44,311 bases of DNA from JACVCK01 sp041940385 (GTDB lineage: Bacteria > Planctomycetota > Phycisphaerae > Phycisphaerales > UBA1924). Under the pieces are notes generated by a model. The model saw only the letters and a program-made list of their open reading frames with translations. It searched no databases and was not told the origin of the DNA. The DNA lies in contig JBGTSD010000014.1 in assembly GCA_041940385.1 (NCBI GenBank), positions 1 through 44,311 of the forward strand. Reading direction: 5' to 3'. This document shows positions 8,187 through 18,119 of the stretch, piece after piece; the first letter of the stretch is position 1, and each line of letters opens with the position of its first letter. The position numbers and the translations under genes were made by a program.

Positions 8187-9512
8187 ATGACACGTTGGCT
8201 CGTGGCGTTGTGCGGGTTGCTGGGTTCGGCGGCGGTTGCGGACATCGTGCATTTGAAGGATGGGCGGACGTTCGAGGGCGTGGTGGAGGTCCGGCGCGAC
8301 GGCACGGTCGCGGTGGACACGATGATCGGCGCGATCCGGACGACGCTGACGTTTCGCGGGTCGGAGGTCGAGCGCATCGAGCCGACGGCGCTGCGCGATG
8401 ATCACTTCAAGCCGGCGGCGCCGGCGAGCGCGAGTGTTTCGATCGAGCCGGTGACGCGAGACGCGGCGTCGGCGACGTACTACCTGGAGTTTCCGATCGT
8501 CGGGGAGTTCGGGCGGGACGTGCTGCCGCGGGCTGTCGAGGAGACGCTCGAGTTCGCGGTGCGCCGCAAGATCGAGCACATCGTGTTCCGCATCGACAGC
8601 CCGGGCGGGGATGTGTGGGCGGCGGACGGGATCGCCGCGGCGCTGGAGAGGTACGACGATCAGCTCACGTACTACGCCGTGGTCGAGCGCGCGATGTCCG
8701 CGGCGATCTGGGTCGCGTTCTCGTGCGATGCGATCTTCGTCACGCCGTCGGCGGCGATGGGCGCGGCCGTGGTGTTCACACGCGATCAGTCGAGCGGCGC
8801 GGCGGAGGTGGATGCCAAGATGAACTCGGCGTATGCGGCGATCCTGGGCGGGATCGCGGAGCGGCATGGGCGGCCGGCGGCGGTGGCTCGCGCGATGGTG
8901 TCGCAGGATGCGGAGCTGTACACGTGGCTGGACGAGACGGGCGAGCGGGCGTTTGCGGGCGAGGCGCCGCGGGTGTCGTGGGAGTATGAGCGCCTCGACA
9001 CGCCGGACACGGTGCTGACGCTGACGGGCCAGGAGATGCTGCGCCTGGGCCTTGCGCGGGGTCGTGCGCTGGCGAGCACGGATGTGGGCGTGGCGATGGG
9101 GTTCGCGGGTTGGCGGGAACCGATGCGATTCGGATCGGCGACGGCGGAGAAGATGGCGGCGCGGGCGAAGGAGGCGGTGAAGGAGATCGAGCAGGCGGGG
9201 CCGCGGATCGAGGCGGCGCTGGAGGAAGCGGCGGCGAGCGATCCGCTGCGGTACTCGTACTCGACGGGGCGCAACGGGGAGTACACGGAGAACTCGCTGG
9301 CGCTGTGGCGTCAGCGGTGTGATCAGTGCATGCTCGCGTGGCGGCGGGTGTCGTCGCTGACGGGGGATCTGCTGGATGCGCTGGATGATGCGGAGGAGCT
9401 GGGGCTGCCGCTGGAGTTCGATGAGCTGCGGCGGACCGCGCGGGACTGGAAATCGACGGCGGGTCGGGAGGTGGTGAGGTTGAAGGAATTGAGGAGGAGG
9501 ACGGGAAGGTAG
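8187..9512 (+). CDS. Secreted ClpP-class (S49/NfeD-like) serine protease
   Basis: A 441-residue protein with a signal peptide (MTRWLVALCGLLGSAAVA). A short beta-rich region (residues 20-75, DIVHLKDGRTFEGVV) resembles the leading domain of many planctomycete exported proteins. The central domain is a ClpP/crotonase-fold protease: RIDSPGGDVWAADGI supplies the Gly-rich oxyanion segment, Ser171 in AMSAAIWVA is the likely nucleophile, TPSAAMGAAVVF follows, and Lys211 is a good candidate for the Ser-Lys dyad of the NfeD class. The C-terminal 130 residues are helical. The expected site of action is the periplasm or envelope. The ATG at 8187 was chosen over one five codons upstream because GGTGGAGG sits correctly before it. 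Confidence 0.75.
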   Translation: MTRWLVALCGLLGSAAVADIVHLKDGRTFEGVVEVRRDGTVAVDTMIGAIRTTLTFRGSEVERIEPTALRDDHFKPAAPASASVSIEPVTRDAASATYYLEFPIVGEFGRDVLPRAVEETLEFAVRRKIEHIVFRIDSPGGDVWAADGIAAALERYDDQLTYYAVVERAMSAAIWVAFSCDAIFVTPSAAMGAAVVFTRDQSSGAAEVDAKMNSAYAAILGGIAERHGRPAAVARAMVSQDAELYTWLDETGERAFAGEAPRVSWEYERLDTPDTVLTLTGQEMLRLGLARGRALASTDVGVAMGFAGWREPMRFGSATAEKMAARAKEAVKEIEQAGPRIEAALEEAAASDPLRYSYSTGRNGEYTENSLALWRQRCDQCMLAWRRVSSLTGDLLDALDDAEELGLPLEFDELRRTARDWKSTAGREVVRLKELRRRTGR

Positions 9513-9513
9513 G

Positions 9514-9996
9514 GATGGTGTGCGCGTCGTCCTGGCCTGATTGCGCAGGACTTTCAGAACGGCGAGCCGTGGCGCCCCGTGCGCGGTTGGAGAGTTGGTT
9601 GTAGAGGGTGAGGAGTCGGGAGGCGGCTTTGCGTCGGGATTCGGGGGCGGTTGTGGGGTCGGTGGAGATGTCCATCAGGTTGTCGATGATGTAGGGGAGG
9701 GAGATGTCGAGGGACGCCGCGGCGCGGCGGAGGGCGATGCGGCGGAATGGTCCGACGTGGTGCTCGTGGTCCTGAGATTCGACGAGGTCGGCGAGTTGTT
9801 CGGGGGTGAGGTTGTGTTTTTTGGCGACGGTGTTGAATCGCGCGTGGAGGGTGTAGACGTCGGTGAGGATGGCGGTGATTTTTTCGGAAGGCATCGAGGC
9901 ATCGAGGAACCGAGGCATCGAGGGGAGGGGAAGAGGCATCGAGGCATCAGGGCATCGAGGCATCAAGTGTTCGGGGATGGGCGCGGCGGTGGTCAT
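9514..9996 (-). CDS. Hypothetical helical protein, 3' end unclear
   Basis: Reading leftward, a coding-like stretch gives a helical, charged protein (MPSEKITAILTDVYTLHARF, then HNLTPEQLADLVES and IALRRAAASLDISLPYIIDN). The C-rich third codon positions fit this strand, and the opposite strand gives only the Gly/Val-rich pattern typical of an antisense frame. The ATG at 9892-9894 or an earlier one at 9994-9996 could be the start; the extra N-terminal part is translated from an 8-bp satellite. No stop codon occurs until 8776, deep inside the antisense of the protease gene. The true 3' end has therefore probably been lost by a frameshift; a TGA in another frame near 9550 is a candidate original stop. 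Family not recognised. Confidence 0.4.
9890..9966 (-). repeat. 8-bp satellite (GATGCCTC on the minus strand)
   Basis: About seven imperfect units of GGCATCGA/GGCATCAA (plus strand), interrupted by a G-rich spacer. The same 8-bp unit occurs inside mccB (37388-37420) and mvaB (42393-42425). Here it lies at the start of the hypothetical gene, where each copy offers an ATG on the minus strand. Confidence 0.8.
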
Positions 9997-10054
9997 GGCG
10001 GGGCAGGATGCGCCGGGGGCATGGGGTTGGCAAGGGGTTTGGCGCGCATGACAA

Positions 10055-10102
10055 CGAAGTTGCGCACAGATGTGTCCTAAGGCGCGAAGTTGCGCACGGA
10101 TG
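10055..10102 (+). repeat. Pair of 18-nt direct repeats
   Basis: CGAAGTTGCGCACAGATG (10055-10072) recurs with one change at 10085-10102, exactly 30 nt apart. Two phased copies upstream of genes can be a regulator site, but nothing else supports that here. Confidence 0.4.
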
Positions 10103-10227
10103 GGTATGTCGGGGAAGGAGACTGTGGCGTTGCGAGGGTCGGGGGAGGGCCCCCGACTGCCCCCCGTTCAGAGGCGACGCACTCCGCCGGCGGTTCCTGA
10201 CATTCTTTTCCACAAGCCCCTTCGCCG

Positions 10228-10338
10228 ATGGCTAACGCTCTCCGTATCACCCACGTTTCCAGCGTCTCCTGCGTCGCCGCGGTTGTTCTCTTCATCGGCG
10301 TCGCAGGATATCTGTACACCAACTTCACCGCGAGGTAA
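10228..10338 (+). CDS. Possible 36-residue single-span membrane peptide
   Basis: A short frame starting MANALRITHVSS and continuing into a hydrophobic stretch (CVAAVVLFIGVAGYLY) before TNFTAR and TAA. Third codon positions are mostly C, as in real genes of this genome, and the hydrophobic segment is long enough for one membrane span. There is no good Shine-Dalgarno sequence. It precedes the PEP-CTERM-like gene by about 70 nt in the same direction. Chance cannot be excluded for so short a frame. Confidence 0.35.
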   Translation: MANALRITHVSSVSCVAAVVLFIGVAGYLYTNFTAR

Positions 10339-10409
10339 TTGTTGGTTGTACAGACCGCAGGCACTCGCTTGCGGCACAGGGTTGGACTCACAATGAAGAG
10401 GAGTCTCGT

Positions 10410-11099
10410 ATGGACGTCAGGAGCATTGTGCGCCGCAGCGTTTTCGCGGGCGCGTTGGCCGCGGCTGGTTTGCCGATCGTGGCGGCGCACGCGCAGACGG
10501 CGGTGCGCACGTATCACGGTGTGGCCGAGACGCACAATTGGTTCCCGTTCCGGTGGTCCAAGACGCCGACCTGGGTCACTTCGGGAACGGCGACGGCGGC
10601 TGATCCCGGGCTGCTGACGGAGTGGAACTTCGTCGGCGCCGATCTTCAGTCGGACGTAATGTTCATGATGTCGACGACGGACGAGAACATGAATCCGATC
10701 TCGACGGTCACCCAGGTCGATCTGATTTCGTTCTCGACGTCGTTCTCGCGATCGGAGCCGGGGGCGCCGCAGAGCTTGCAGTTCGTGCTGCATGATCAGA
10801 CCGCGATCGGCGCGAACGGATTCCTGTTCGAACTGGCGGAGCCGATCTTCGTCCAGATGCAGTTGACGGGCTTCACGCCCACCGGGACGCCGAATGTGTT
10901 CGAGGCGCACTACGAGGGTGTTGTTGGCTTCCAGCATTGGTTGGTGCGGGATCCCGCGATCTCGCCGGACATTCACGACTTCATCGACACATCGGTGCAG
11001 ACGATCTCGATCGGTGTGCTCACCATCATCCCGAGCCCCTCGAGCGTCGGTCTGCCGCTGCTTGCGGTGGGCCTCGCTGGCCTGCGCCGGCGACGGTGA
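10410..11099 (+). CDS. Secreted PEP-CTERM-like protein
   Basis: A 229-residue exported protein. Residues 1-29 form a signal peptide ending AHAQ, with a basic start (MDVRSIVRRS). The middle is a Thr/Phe/Ser-rich beta-sheet domain of unknown family. The last 23 residues have the tripartite sorting pattern: a Pro/Ser motif (IPSPSS), a hydrophobic segment (VGLPLLAVGLAGL) and an Arg cluster (RRRR). In PEP-CTERM systems such tails are processed by an exosortase during export to the cell surface; no exosortase gene is in this window. AAGAGGAG lies 8 nt before the ATG, a good ribosome binding site. Confidence 0.8.
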   Translation: MDVRSIVRRSVFAGALAAAGLPIVAAHAQTAVRTYHGVAETHNWFPFRWSKTPTWVTSGTATAADPGLLTEWNFVGADLQSDVMFMMSTTDENMNPISTVTQVDLISFSTSFSRSEPGAPQSLQFVLHDQTAIGANGFLFELAEPIFVQMQLTGFTPTGTPNVFEAHYEGVVGFQHWLVRDPAISPDIHDFIDTSVQTISIGVLTIIPSPSSVGLPLLAVGLAGLRRRR

Positions 11100-11193
11100 T
11101 CGCTTGTGCGCCGGTCGATGCCGTTGACGCGGCGACCGGCGCTTCGTCGTTGTGCGAGTTTCGAGATTCGATTCGCAGGGCCGATGTTGCGGG

Positions 11194-11532
11194 GCCGAGG
11201 TTGGGCGCGAGTGAGACAGAGGTCCTGCGCCGCTACGCGGCTCTTTGATCATGGCGCGGAGCGTTCCGGGGGCGGGGCGCCCCCGGCTAGGCGCCTGGGC
11301 CGCTTCGCGGCGGGAAACCAAGAGAGTTGTGTGCGATGAGGTGCGCGGTGAGGCGCGGAGGAGAGTGGGAGGTGGGGTAGGCACTGGTTTCGACGGAACG
11401 AAACCAGTGGCACCCGAGCTGTGAGTCGCGGAGGAGAGTGTGAGGTGGAGTAGGCACTGGTCTCCCAGGGCGGCGACCAGTGGCACCCGAGCAGATGAGC
11501 ACCGATTTCGCAGAGCCGAGGTCGGTGGCACG
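11194..11532 (+). repeat. Composite repeat A (R2 palindrome plus paired hairpins)
   Basis: In order: a lead segment around GGGGCCGAGGTTGGGCGCG, the R2 palindrome (about 11266-11311), a purine-rich segment, a hairpin GGCACTGGTTTCG...CGAAACCAGTGGC (11380-11415), a second copy of the purine-rich segment and a hairpin with altered loop (11453-11488), then a hairpin with different arms, ACCGA...TCGGT (11497-11532). A second, similarly ordered composite lies at 12831-13215 in the same orientation. The interval 11100-11550 holds no gene. Confidence 0.7.
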
Positions 11533-11550
11533 ACGGCGCTGGCGTTGGTG

Positions 11551-12621
11551 TCAGTTGTGTGTGGAGTTGGCGCGGGCGGCGAGGATGGGGTCGGCGATTT
11601 CGGGGGGGCCGATGAAGGCGCCGGCGTTGCTGAGGGCGATGTACCAGAGGTCGTCGGCGGGGAACCAGACGATCTCGCACTGGTAGCCGCCGAGCGAGCC
11701 GAAGGAGGCGACGTATTCCTTGCCGGCGAGCGGGCCGCGGCCGCCGATGTCTTCGGGCTGCCAGCCGCAGGAGTACGGCGTGCGCTTGCCGGACGCCTGC
11801 GCGGGTGTGATGGCGAGTTGCATCGCCCAGTCGGAGAGGATGTCGCCGCTAATGAACGCGCGGGTCCAGAGGATGAGGTCGTCGAGCGTGGAGTAGACGC
11901 CGCCGGGGCCGTAGATGTGGTTGGTGCGCCCGGATGGAGTCCATGCATCATCGTCGCGCTTGTAGGCGAGCGCGACGTCGGCGCGCGGCGGCGCATCGTC
12001 GGCCTGCATCCAGGTGGACGTCATGCCGAGCGGCGCGAAGAAGCGGCGCTCGAGGACTTCGGGGAGCGGCGCGTCTTCGATGCGCTCGATGACTTCGGCG
12101 AGGAGGACGTACGCCGCGTTGCAGTAGGACCACTTCTCGCCGGGCGCGGCTTGCGGTGCGGGCGCGGCTTCGAGCGCGGCGAGGACGCGCTCGTTGGTCG
12201 CGCCGGCGAGCTGCTGCTCGGTGAGCAGGTCGTCGTAGTCGGGCAGGCCGGAGGTGTGATTGAGGAGGTGGCGGATGGTGATGTCGCGCGCAAAGTCGGG
12301 GAGCGTGGGGATGTGGTTGGTGATGGGGTCGTCGATGGAGAGGCGTGATTCGTCGGCGAGCTGGAAGATCGCGGCGGAGGTCATGGTCTTGGCGAGGGAG
12401 GCGATGTAGATGGGCGTGGCGGGTGTGAGCGGTTCGCGGGTGGAGAGGTTGGCGAGGCCGCGGGAGCGCCGGTAGATCTCGTCCTCGCCATCGAAGACGG
12501 CGATGACTAGGCCGGGTCCGTCGTCGGTGGCCGCGGATTCGACGATGGAGTCGAGTTGCTCGTGGAGCGGTGTTGCGGCGAGGGCGAGGGAGGTGAAGAG
12601 CGCGGCGAGGGTTACGAGCAT
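11551..12621 (-). CDS. Secreted serine hydrolase, beta-lactamase / class C fold
   Basis: A 356-residue protein with a signal peptide (MLVTLAALFTSLALAAT). The family motifs are present: Ser75-Leu-Ala-Lys78 (YIASLAKTMT) with the nucleophilic serine and general-base lysine, Tyr166-Cys-Asn168 as the YxN motif, and HTSGLPDYDD typical of the beta-lactamase-related serine hydrolases (AmpC, D-aminopeptidase and EstB-like esterases). The third KTG-type motif is not obvious. The substrate is unknown; I see nothing that marks it as an antibiotic-resistance enzyme. The frame is open far upstream through repeat DNA, but the signal peptide fixes the start at 12619-12621. It lies alone between two similar composite repeats in direct orientation. 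Confidence 0.85.
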   Translation of the reverse strand: MLVTLAALFTSLALAATPLHEQLDSIVESAATDDGPGLVIAVFDGEDEIYRRSRGLANLSTREPLTPATPIYIASLAKTMTSAAIFQLADESRLSIDDPITNHIPTLPDFARDITIRHLLNHTSGLPDYDDLLTEQQLAGATNERVLAALEAAPAPQAAPGEKWSYCNAAYVLLAEVIERIEDAPLPEVLERRFFAPLGMTSTWMQADDAPPRADVALAYKRDDDAWTPSGRTNHIYGPGGVYSTLDDLILWTRAFISGDILSDWAMQLAITPAQASGKRTPYSCGWQPEDIGGRGPLAGKEYVASFGSLGGYQCEIVWFPADDLWYIALSNAGAFIGPPEIADPILAARANSTHN

Positions 12622-12830
12622 GCGGATGGGCTCCGGGGTTGCGGCGAGCGCGCGGGGCGGTGTGGAGCTTGGACGCGCGGGATGGGTGGAGTCGTCAGAA
12701 ATCGCGGTATTTGGTGGGTGATTTGCGCGTGTAGGGAGAGGGGTCGCGCCCGGTTGGTGCGGCGCATGATGGTCTGCTGGTGTCGGGGGGAAGACCCCCC
12801 GACTGCCCCCCTTTCGGAATTGGAGCGTTG

Positions 12831-13215
12831 ACGCCGCGGGGTTGAGGTTGGGCGCGCGCGCGAGCCATGGACCTGCGCCGCTCCGCGGCTCCATGATCAC
12901 TGCGCGGAGCGTTCCGGGGGCGGGGCGCCCCCGGCTAGGCGCCTGGGCCGCTTCGCGGCGGAGGAGCCGCGAGAGTGGTGCGCGATGAGGCGCGATAGAT
13001 GGAGAAGGTGGAGTAGGCACTGGTTTCGAAGGAACGAAGCCAGTGGCATCCGAGGCGAAGAGCACCGACTTCTCAGAGCCGAGGTCGGTGGCACGGGGAA
13101 TCGGGCGCGCCGGGACTTTGCGGCGGGGAACCAAGCGCGTGGTGCGCGATGAGGTGCTGTAGATGGAGAAGGTGGAGTAGGCACTGGTTTCGAAGGAACG
13201 AAACCAGTGGCGCCC
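12831..13215 (+). repeat. Composite repeat B
   Basis: It repeats the order of composite A: lead segment, R2 palindrome (about 12914-12959), purine-rich segment, hairpin with GGTTTCG arms (13016-13051), hairpin with ACCGAC/GTCGGT arms (13060-13095), then a segment GGCGCGCCGGGACTTTG and another GGTTTCG hairpin (13180-13215). A G-rich/C-rich stretch at 12780-12812 also matches 10137-10170. The interval 12622-13288 has no gene. Confidence 0.7.
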
Positions 13216-13288
13216 GGAAACTCGGAGCCCTCACCCAGGGCGGCCTCTCCCAGAGGGAGAGGGGGCATGTGTCCGAAGTTTGGTGCGT

Positions 13289-13756
13289 TCAGCGGTCGGC
13301 GTGGATTTGGGCGAGGGCGTGGAGGGTGAAGCCGCCGATGATGTCGCCGTTTGGGGCTGTGGCGAACCAGTCTTCGATGTCGGTTGGTTTGAACTTGATG
13401 AGGTCGCCTTGTTTGACTGGGACGTCGATGCCGTCGGCGTCCGCCGCGGCGATGATCCAGCCCTCCTGGATTGCCTGAACGTTGAACCACATGTGCTCGG
13501 CGCCCCCGCCTCCGCCCTCGCCCCCGGCCCCGGAAGGGCCGCAGGGGATGGCGGCTTTGATGGAGAAGTGGTCGTCGGGTTTGCGGCGGGCCCAGGCCTC
13601 GAGGAACTCGGGGAAGCGTTGGTGGGCGAGGCGCGTGGCCGCGATGAGGCGGGGGTCCTGGGCGGGGGCTTCGACGATCAGGGACGGGATGGATTGGCCG
13701 GGGCGTTGGAGGGAGAAGAAGGCGCTCGTGAGTTTGCGGAGGTTGGGGAGGGGCAT
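13289..13756 (-). CDS. DUF2314 domain protein
   Basis: A 155-residue protein. The N-terminal part holds the family's helical lead (PRLIAATRLAHQRFPEFLEA, then HFSIKAAI). The C-terminal half has the conserved pattern EHMWFNV, VPVKQGDLIKFKPTDIEDWF and GDIIGGFTLHAL. DUF2314 proteins (YegJ-like) have no established biochemical role. A glycine-rich loop (GAGGEGGGGG) separates the two halves. The frame is open further upstream, but sequence resembling the family begins at MPLPNLRK, so I used the ATG at 13754-13756; no Shine-Dalgarno sequence supports it. It is divergent from the DUF2726 gene. Confidence 0.75.
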   Translation of the reverse strand: MPLPNLRKLTSAFFSLQRPGQSIPSLIVEAPAQDPRLIAATRLAHQRFPEFLEAWARRKPDDHFSIKAAIPCGPSGAGGEGGGGGAEHMWFNVQAIQEGWIIAAADADGIDVPVKQGDLIKFKPTDIEDWFATAPNGDIIGGFTLHALAQIHADR

Positions 13757-13842
13757 GGAGGGAAGGTAGATGTGGGAGGGGAGAGGGGGAAGGGGTGGGG
13801 GCACTGGGCGCGGGGGGTGGCGAGCGTGGAGCGGGCGTAGTG

Positions 13843-13848
13843 CATAAT
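13843..13848 (+). promoter_or_regulatory. Putative -10 box (CATAAT) of the DUF2726 gene
   Basis: CATAAT ends 6 nt before the ATG at 13855, the spacing expected for a leaderless transcript. Only a weak purine stretch (GGCGAG) lies between. Confidence 0.4.
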
Positions 13849-13854
13849 GGCGAG

Positions 13855-14457
13855 ATGCTTTCACCTCAACTGATTGTGTTTCTTGTCTGCGCCGGCGCGT
13901 TTGTGATGGCGATGTACATCCTGAAGGAGTTGGTGGCGGGACCGCCGCGGGGGCGGCGGCGGCGAAACGAATTGGACTTCCTGATCCACGATCCGTCGCC
14001 AAGCAAAGCGGACTATGGCCCGCCCCCTTACGTGCTGCGGAGCGAAGGGTTGCTGACGATTGCGGAGCGCGGGTTCTTCGGCGCGCTGGAGATGGCCGCG
14101 GCGAAGGCGGGGCAGGAAACGGGGGTTCCGCTGCGGGTGTTCGCGAAGGTGCGGCTGGCGGACCTGCTCAAGACGCCCGTGGGGACGGAGCGCTGGCAGA
14201 TGTGGCAGAACATGATCCAGCAGAAGCACGTGGACTTCGTGGTGTGCGCGGGGGAGGAGCTGCGGCCGATCGCGGCGGTGGAGCTGGATGACTCGTCGCA
14301 CGATCGGGCCGGCCGTGGCGATCGCGACGAGTTCGTGGACGCAGCGTTTGAGGCGGCGGGGCTGCCGCTGCGTCGGGAGCGGGTGGCTGGGAGGGGGCGG
14401 GGGTATTCGGTGGAAGACTTGGCGCGGGGGTTGATGGAAGTGGTGAAGGGTGAGTAG
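13855..14457 (+). CDS. Membrane-anchored DUF2726 protein
   Basis: A 200-residue protein with one N-terminal membrane span (LIVFLVCAGAFVMAMYIL) and a cytoplasmic DUF2726 domain. Family features are the opening LLTIAERGFFGALE, VFAKVRLADLL, the core KHVDFVVC, AAVELDDSSHDRAGRGDRDEF and a closing LPLRRE. The ELDD...H...RD arrangement and the fold predicted for this family resemble restriction-endonuclease-like nucleases, so a nucleic-acid role is possible, but none is established. Convergent with the DisA-like gene to its right, where base composition shifts to lower GC. Confidence 0.8.
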   Translation: MLSPQLIVFLVCAGAFVMAMYILKELVAGPPRGRRRRNELDFLIHDPSPSKADYGPPPYVLRSEGLLTIAERGFFGALEMAAAKAGQETGVPLRVFAKVRLADLLKTPVGTERWQMWQNMIQQKHVDFVVCAGEELRPIAAVELDDSSHDRAGRGDRDEFVDAAFEAAGLPLRRERVAGRGRGYSVEDLARGLMEVVKGE

Positions 14458-14529
14458 ACACTTACTTATTGAAGCGACAATTCCGTGGCACTCGGAATCA
14501 TGCGACCCGCACTAGGTACGGGCACATTG

Positions 14530-15552
14530 TTATTGAGGTGGTTGCGAGAAATCAGCCAATACCTCCCCGGCGTGGTATACCCGCACGGGACCATCCGCAG
14601 ACACTGTGAAAATCGGGCTCTTAATTGCAATGGATGCGTTCTGCGCCGACAACTGCCGCATTCCTCCCGGTGACGCCGCGTCCCGCCGCCCTTTGTGCTT
14701 AAGCCATGTCTTGACCTGCCGCAATCTTCCGTCTTCACCGATGATAGCCGCACCGTCAAATTGAGACAGCAAGTGCGCCAGCACACGATGATAAGACCGG
14801 TTGTGAACTGTCAATCCATTCAACGAAGGCATCGCGTTCTTGCAATTCAGGCGCTTCGGCAGGTCAACGTCGTCATCTAGCGACATAATAATTGTTGCGC
14901 CGCATCCTATTGGACTCAAGACATGCAGACAGATCCTAAGCAGTGATCGAATGGTTTGCCGGGCGTCATCGGCGAGACCGCCGATTCGTTCAGCAAGCAC
15001 CTCTTCGACTCGGTATCGATACTGATAATTTCGATAGCTCCACTGCCCATCAACGCAAGTGGTGATGCCATCCCAATGCAATATTGTTATTGCTCCATCG
15101 CCAAGTCGCTGAACGAGAACAAGATCGGTTCCTGTTGGGTCGTCGTGCGGTGACCGGCCCGGCTGATGGAAGAGCACATCCTCACGAAGCGCGAGAAGTG
15201 CCGCCTCCCCTACGATACCCGAGCGCGATACCCAAACCACACACGGATCTTGGTCTCGTTCACAAACTAGGAAGCCCCCGGTGCCATCGGCAAGTTGATG
15301 CCTATATCCAGAACACTCGAGCGACTCGTGCCGGATCATCTCGGGCACATTGAGTGAGTGCTTGTCCCACTTATCCGTAATGATCGCACCGAAGGGGGGG
15401 CGCCTTCGTTCGTGGACAGGCGAAAATAATGAATGCGCGACTTCGCGAGCAACCCTTTCGATTAGCTCACTCGGATCGGTGCGAAAACCATTGGCTCTCA
15501 GTTCTCTTAGAACATACCGAACGCGAAACCTTGCTTGCGTCTGGTCGGCCAC
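14530..15552 (-). CDS. Diadenylate-cyclase-like (DisA_N/DAC) protein, divergent
   Basis: A 340-residue protein. The last 75-95 residues resemble the DAC domain that makes c-di-AMP from ATP: HRVLAHLLSQFDGAAIIGED holds the DGA motif (Asp266-Gly-Ala), and GGMRQLSAQNASIAI (from 296) occupies the place of the GTRHRAA motif, followed by TVSADGPVRVYHAGEVL as the closing strands. Only the first Arg of the canonical RHR is kept, so activity or product may differ. The N-terminal 170 residues (WVSRSGIVGEAALLAL and others) may be a sensor domain of the kind described in front of DisA_N domains. The start is GTG with AAGGGGG 4 nt before it. Base composition is clearly lower in GC than the neighbours. It is 30 nt downstream of the WHQH protein gene and likely shares its transcript. 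Confidence 0.6.
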   Translation of the reverse strand: MADQTQARFRVRYVLRELRANGFRTDPSELIERVAREVAHSLFSPVHERRRPPFGAIITDKWDKHSLNVPEMIRHESLECSGYRHQLADGTGGFLVCERDQDPCVVWVSRSGIVGEAALLALREDVLFHQPGRSPHDDPTGTDLVLVQRLGDGAITILHWDGITTCVDGQWSYRNYQYRYRVEEVLAERIGGLADDARQTIRSLLRICLHVLSPIGCGATIIMSLDDDVDLPKRLNCKNAMPSLNGLTVHNRSYHRVLAHLLSQFDGAAIIGEDGRLRQVKTWLKHKGRRDAASPGGMRQLSAQNASIAIKSPIFTVSADGPVRVYHAGEVLADFSQPPQ

Positions 15553-15582
15553 GGGGCCCCCTTGAGTCGGGACTGCTCTGGC

Positions 15583-16056
15583 TTAGCCACAGGCGGAACA
15601 TCGGCCGCAAGAAGAGCAGTACGCCGAATCCATCGCAACGGCAACGGCTTCTCCAAAGTGCAGTCGAAGCTGTTCCATTGTCCACTCGCCCGCTCTTTCC
15701 AGCGCCGCCTCGTCTTCTGGCCCACGCATGCCAAAGTAAGGAAAGTGGTGTAGGAAGCTACCAAAAACTGATTTGCAATCTGCGGCATACTTTCGGGTGT
15801 CGAGGATATGTTGGTGCCAATACTCATCAACAAGAACTGGCGGCGCGAGTCGCTGCTTTGACTTTGCGTGCACGAGTTCCAATGCCAAAAAGCAACGGTA
15901 TAGGCTCTCAGCGAGCTCCGCCTTATCGATCGGCCAGCCAAGTCCGTGGTGGCCGTCTATGAGCTTGCGGGTAATAGGCGACAGATCGAGCTTATTCACC
16001 CGATGCATTGCCTTTCGAACCCTTACATCAGCGTCATGTGCTCTAGTTGCCAGCAT
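15583..16056 (-). CDS. WHQH-motif (DUF1399/glycine-rich-domain-like) protein with Cys-rich end
   Basis: A 157-residue protein. The core LVDEYWHQHILDTRKYAADC, then FGSFLHHFPYFGMRGPEDE, matches the family related to plant glycine-rich-domain proteins (DUF1399), in which a WHxH motif and a later His pair are conserved; metal binding is plausible. The C-terminus is unusual: YCSSCGRCSACG ends the protein with four cysteines in twelve residues. An ATG at 16054-16056 preceded by GGAGA is used; an earlier start 22 codons upstream is possible. It is the first gene of a two-gene unit with the DisA-like gene. Function unknown. Confidence 0.6.
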   Translation of the reverse strand: MLATRAHDADVRVRKAMHRVNKLDLSPITRKLIDGHHGLGWPIDKAELAESLYRCFLALELVHAKSKQRLAPPVLVDEYWHQHILDTRKYAADCKSVFGSFLHHFPYFGMRGPEDEAALERAGEWTMEQLRLHFGEAVAVAMDSAYCSSCGRCSACG

Positions 16057-16245
16057 AAAGCTGTCTCCATTGTACTGGAGTACCGCATCCGAATGCCCGC
16101 GCCCGGACCCTACTACACACACTTGATCACAACCTACTTTGTTGCACTAATGCCTCAAGGGCACGCGTGAACATTGAATTCGTGTTGCTACGCTATGACC
16201 GTGACATGATACCTAACTGCCGCCCATTGATCGGGGCCCGCCAGC

Positions 16246-18054
<1,809 letters not shown>

Positions 18055-18060
18055 GGGGGG

Positions 18061-18066
18061 AGTTTA
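18061..18066 (-). promoter_or_regulatory. Putative -10 box (TAAACT) of the mutase gene
   Basis: On the minus strand TAAACT is followed by six C residues and the ATG, so the transcript should be leaderless or nearly so. There is no Shine-Dalgarno sequence. Confidence 0.45.
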
Positions 18067-18119
18067 GGGGAGAGAGGGAAAGCGAAGAACAGCAAAGCGA
18101 AAAGCTCAAATGGGGAGGG

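Noticed and set aside
11551..12621. Antibiotic-resistance beta-lactamase
   Set aside because: SxxK and YxN are shared by many esterases and peptidases of this fold, the third motif is unclear and there is no resistance context.
14530..15552. Housekeeping DisA or CdaA c-di-AMP synthase
   Set aside because: It lacks the CdaA membrane segments and the DisA helix-hairpin-helix DNA-binding end, and the RHR motif is not kept, so I called it only DisA_N-like.
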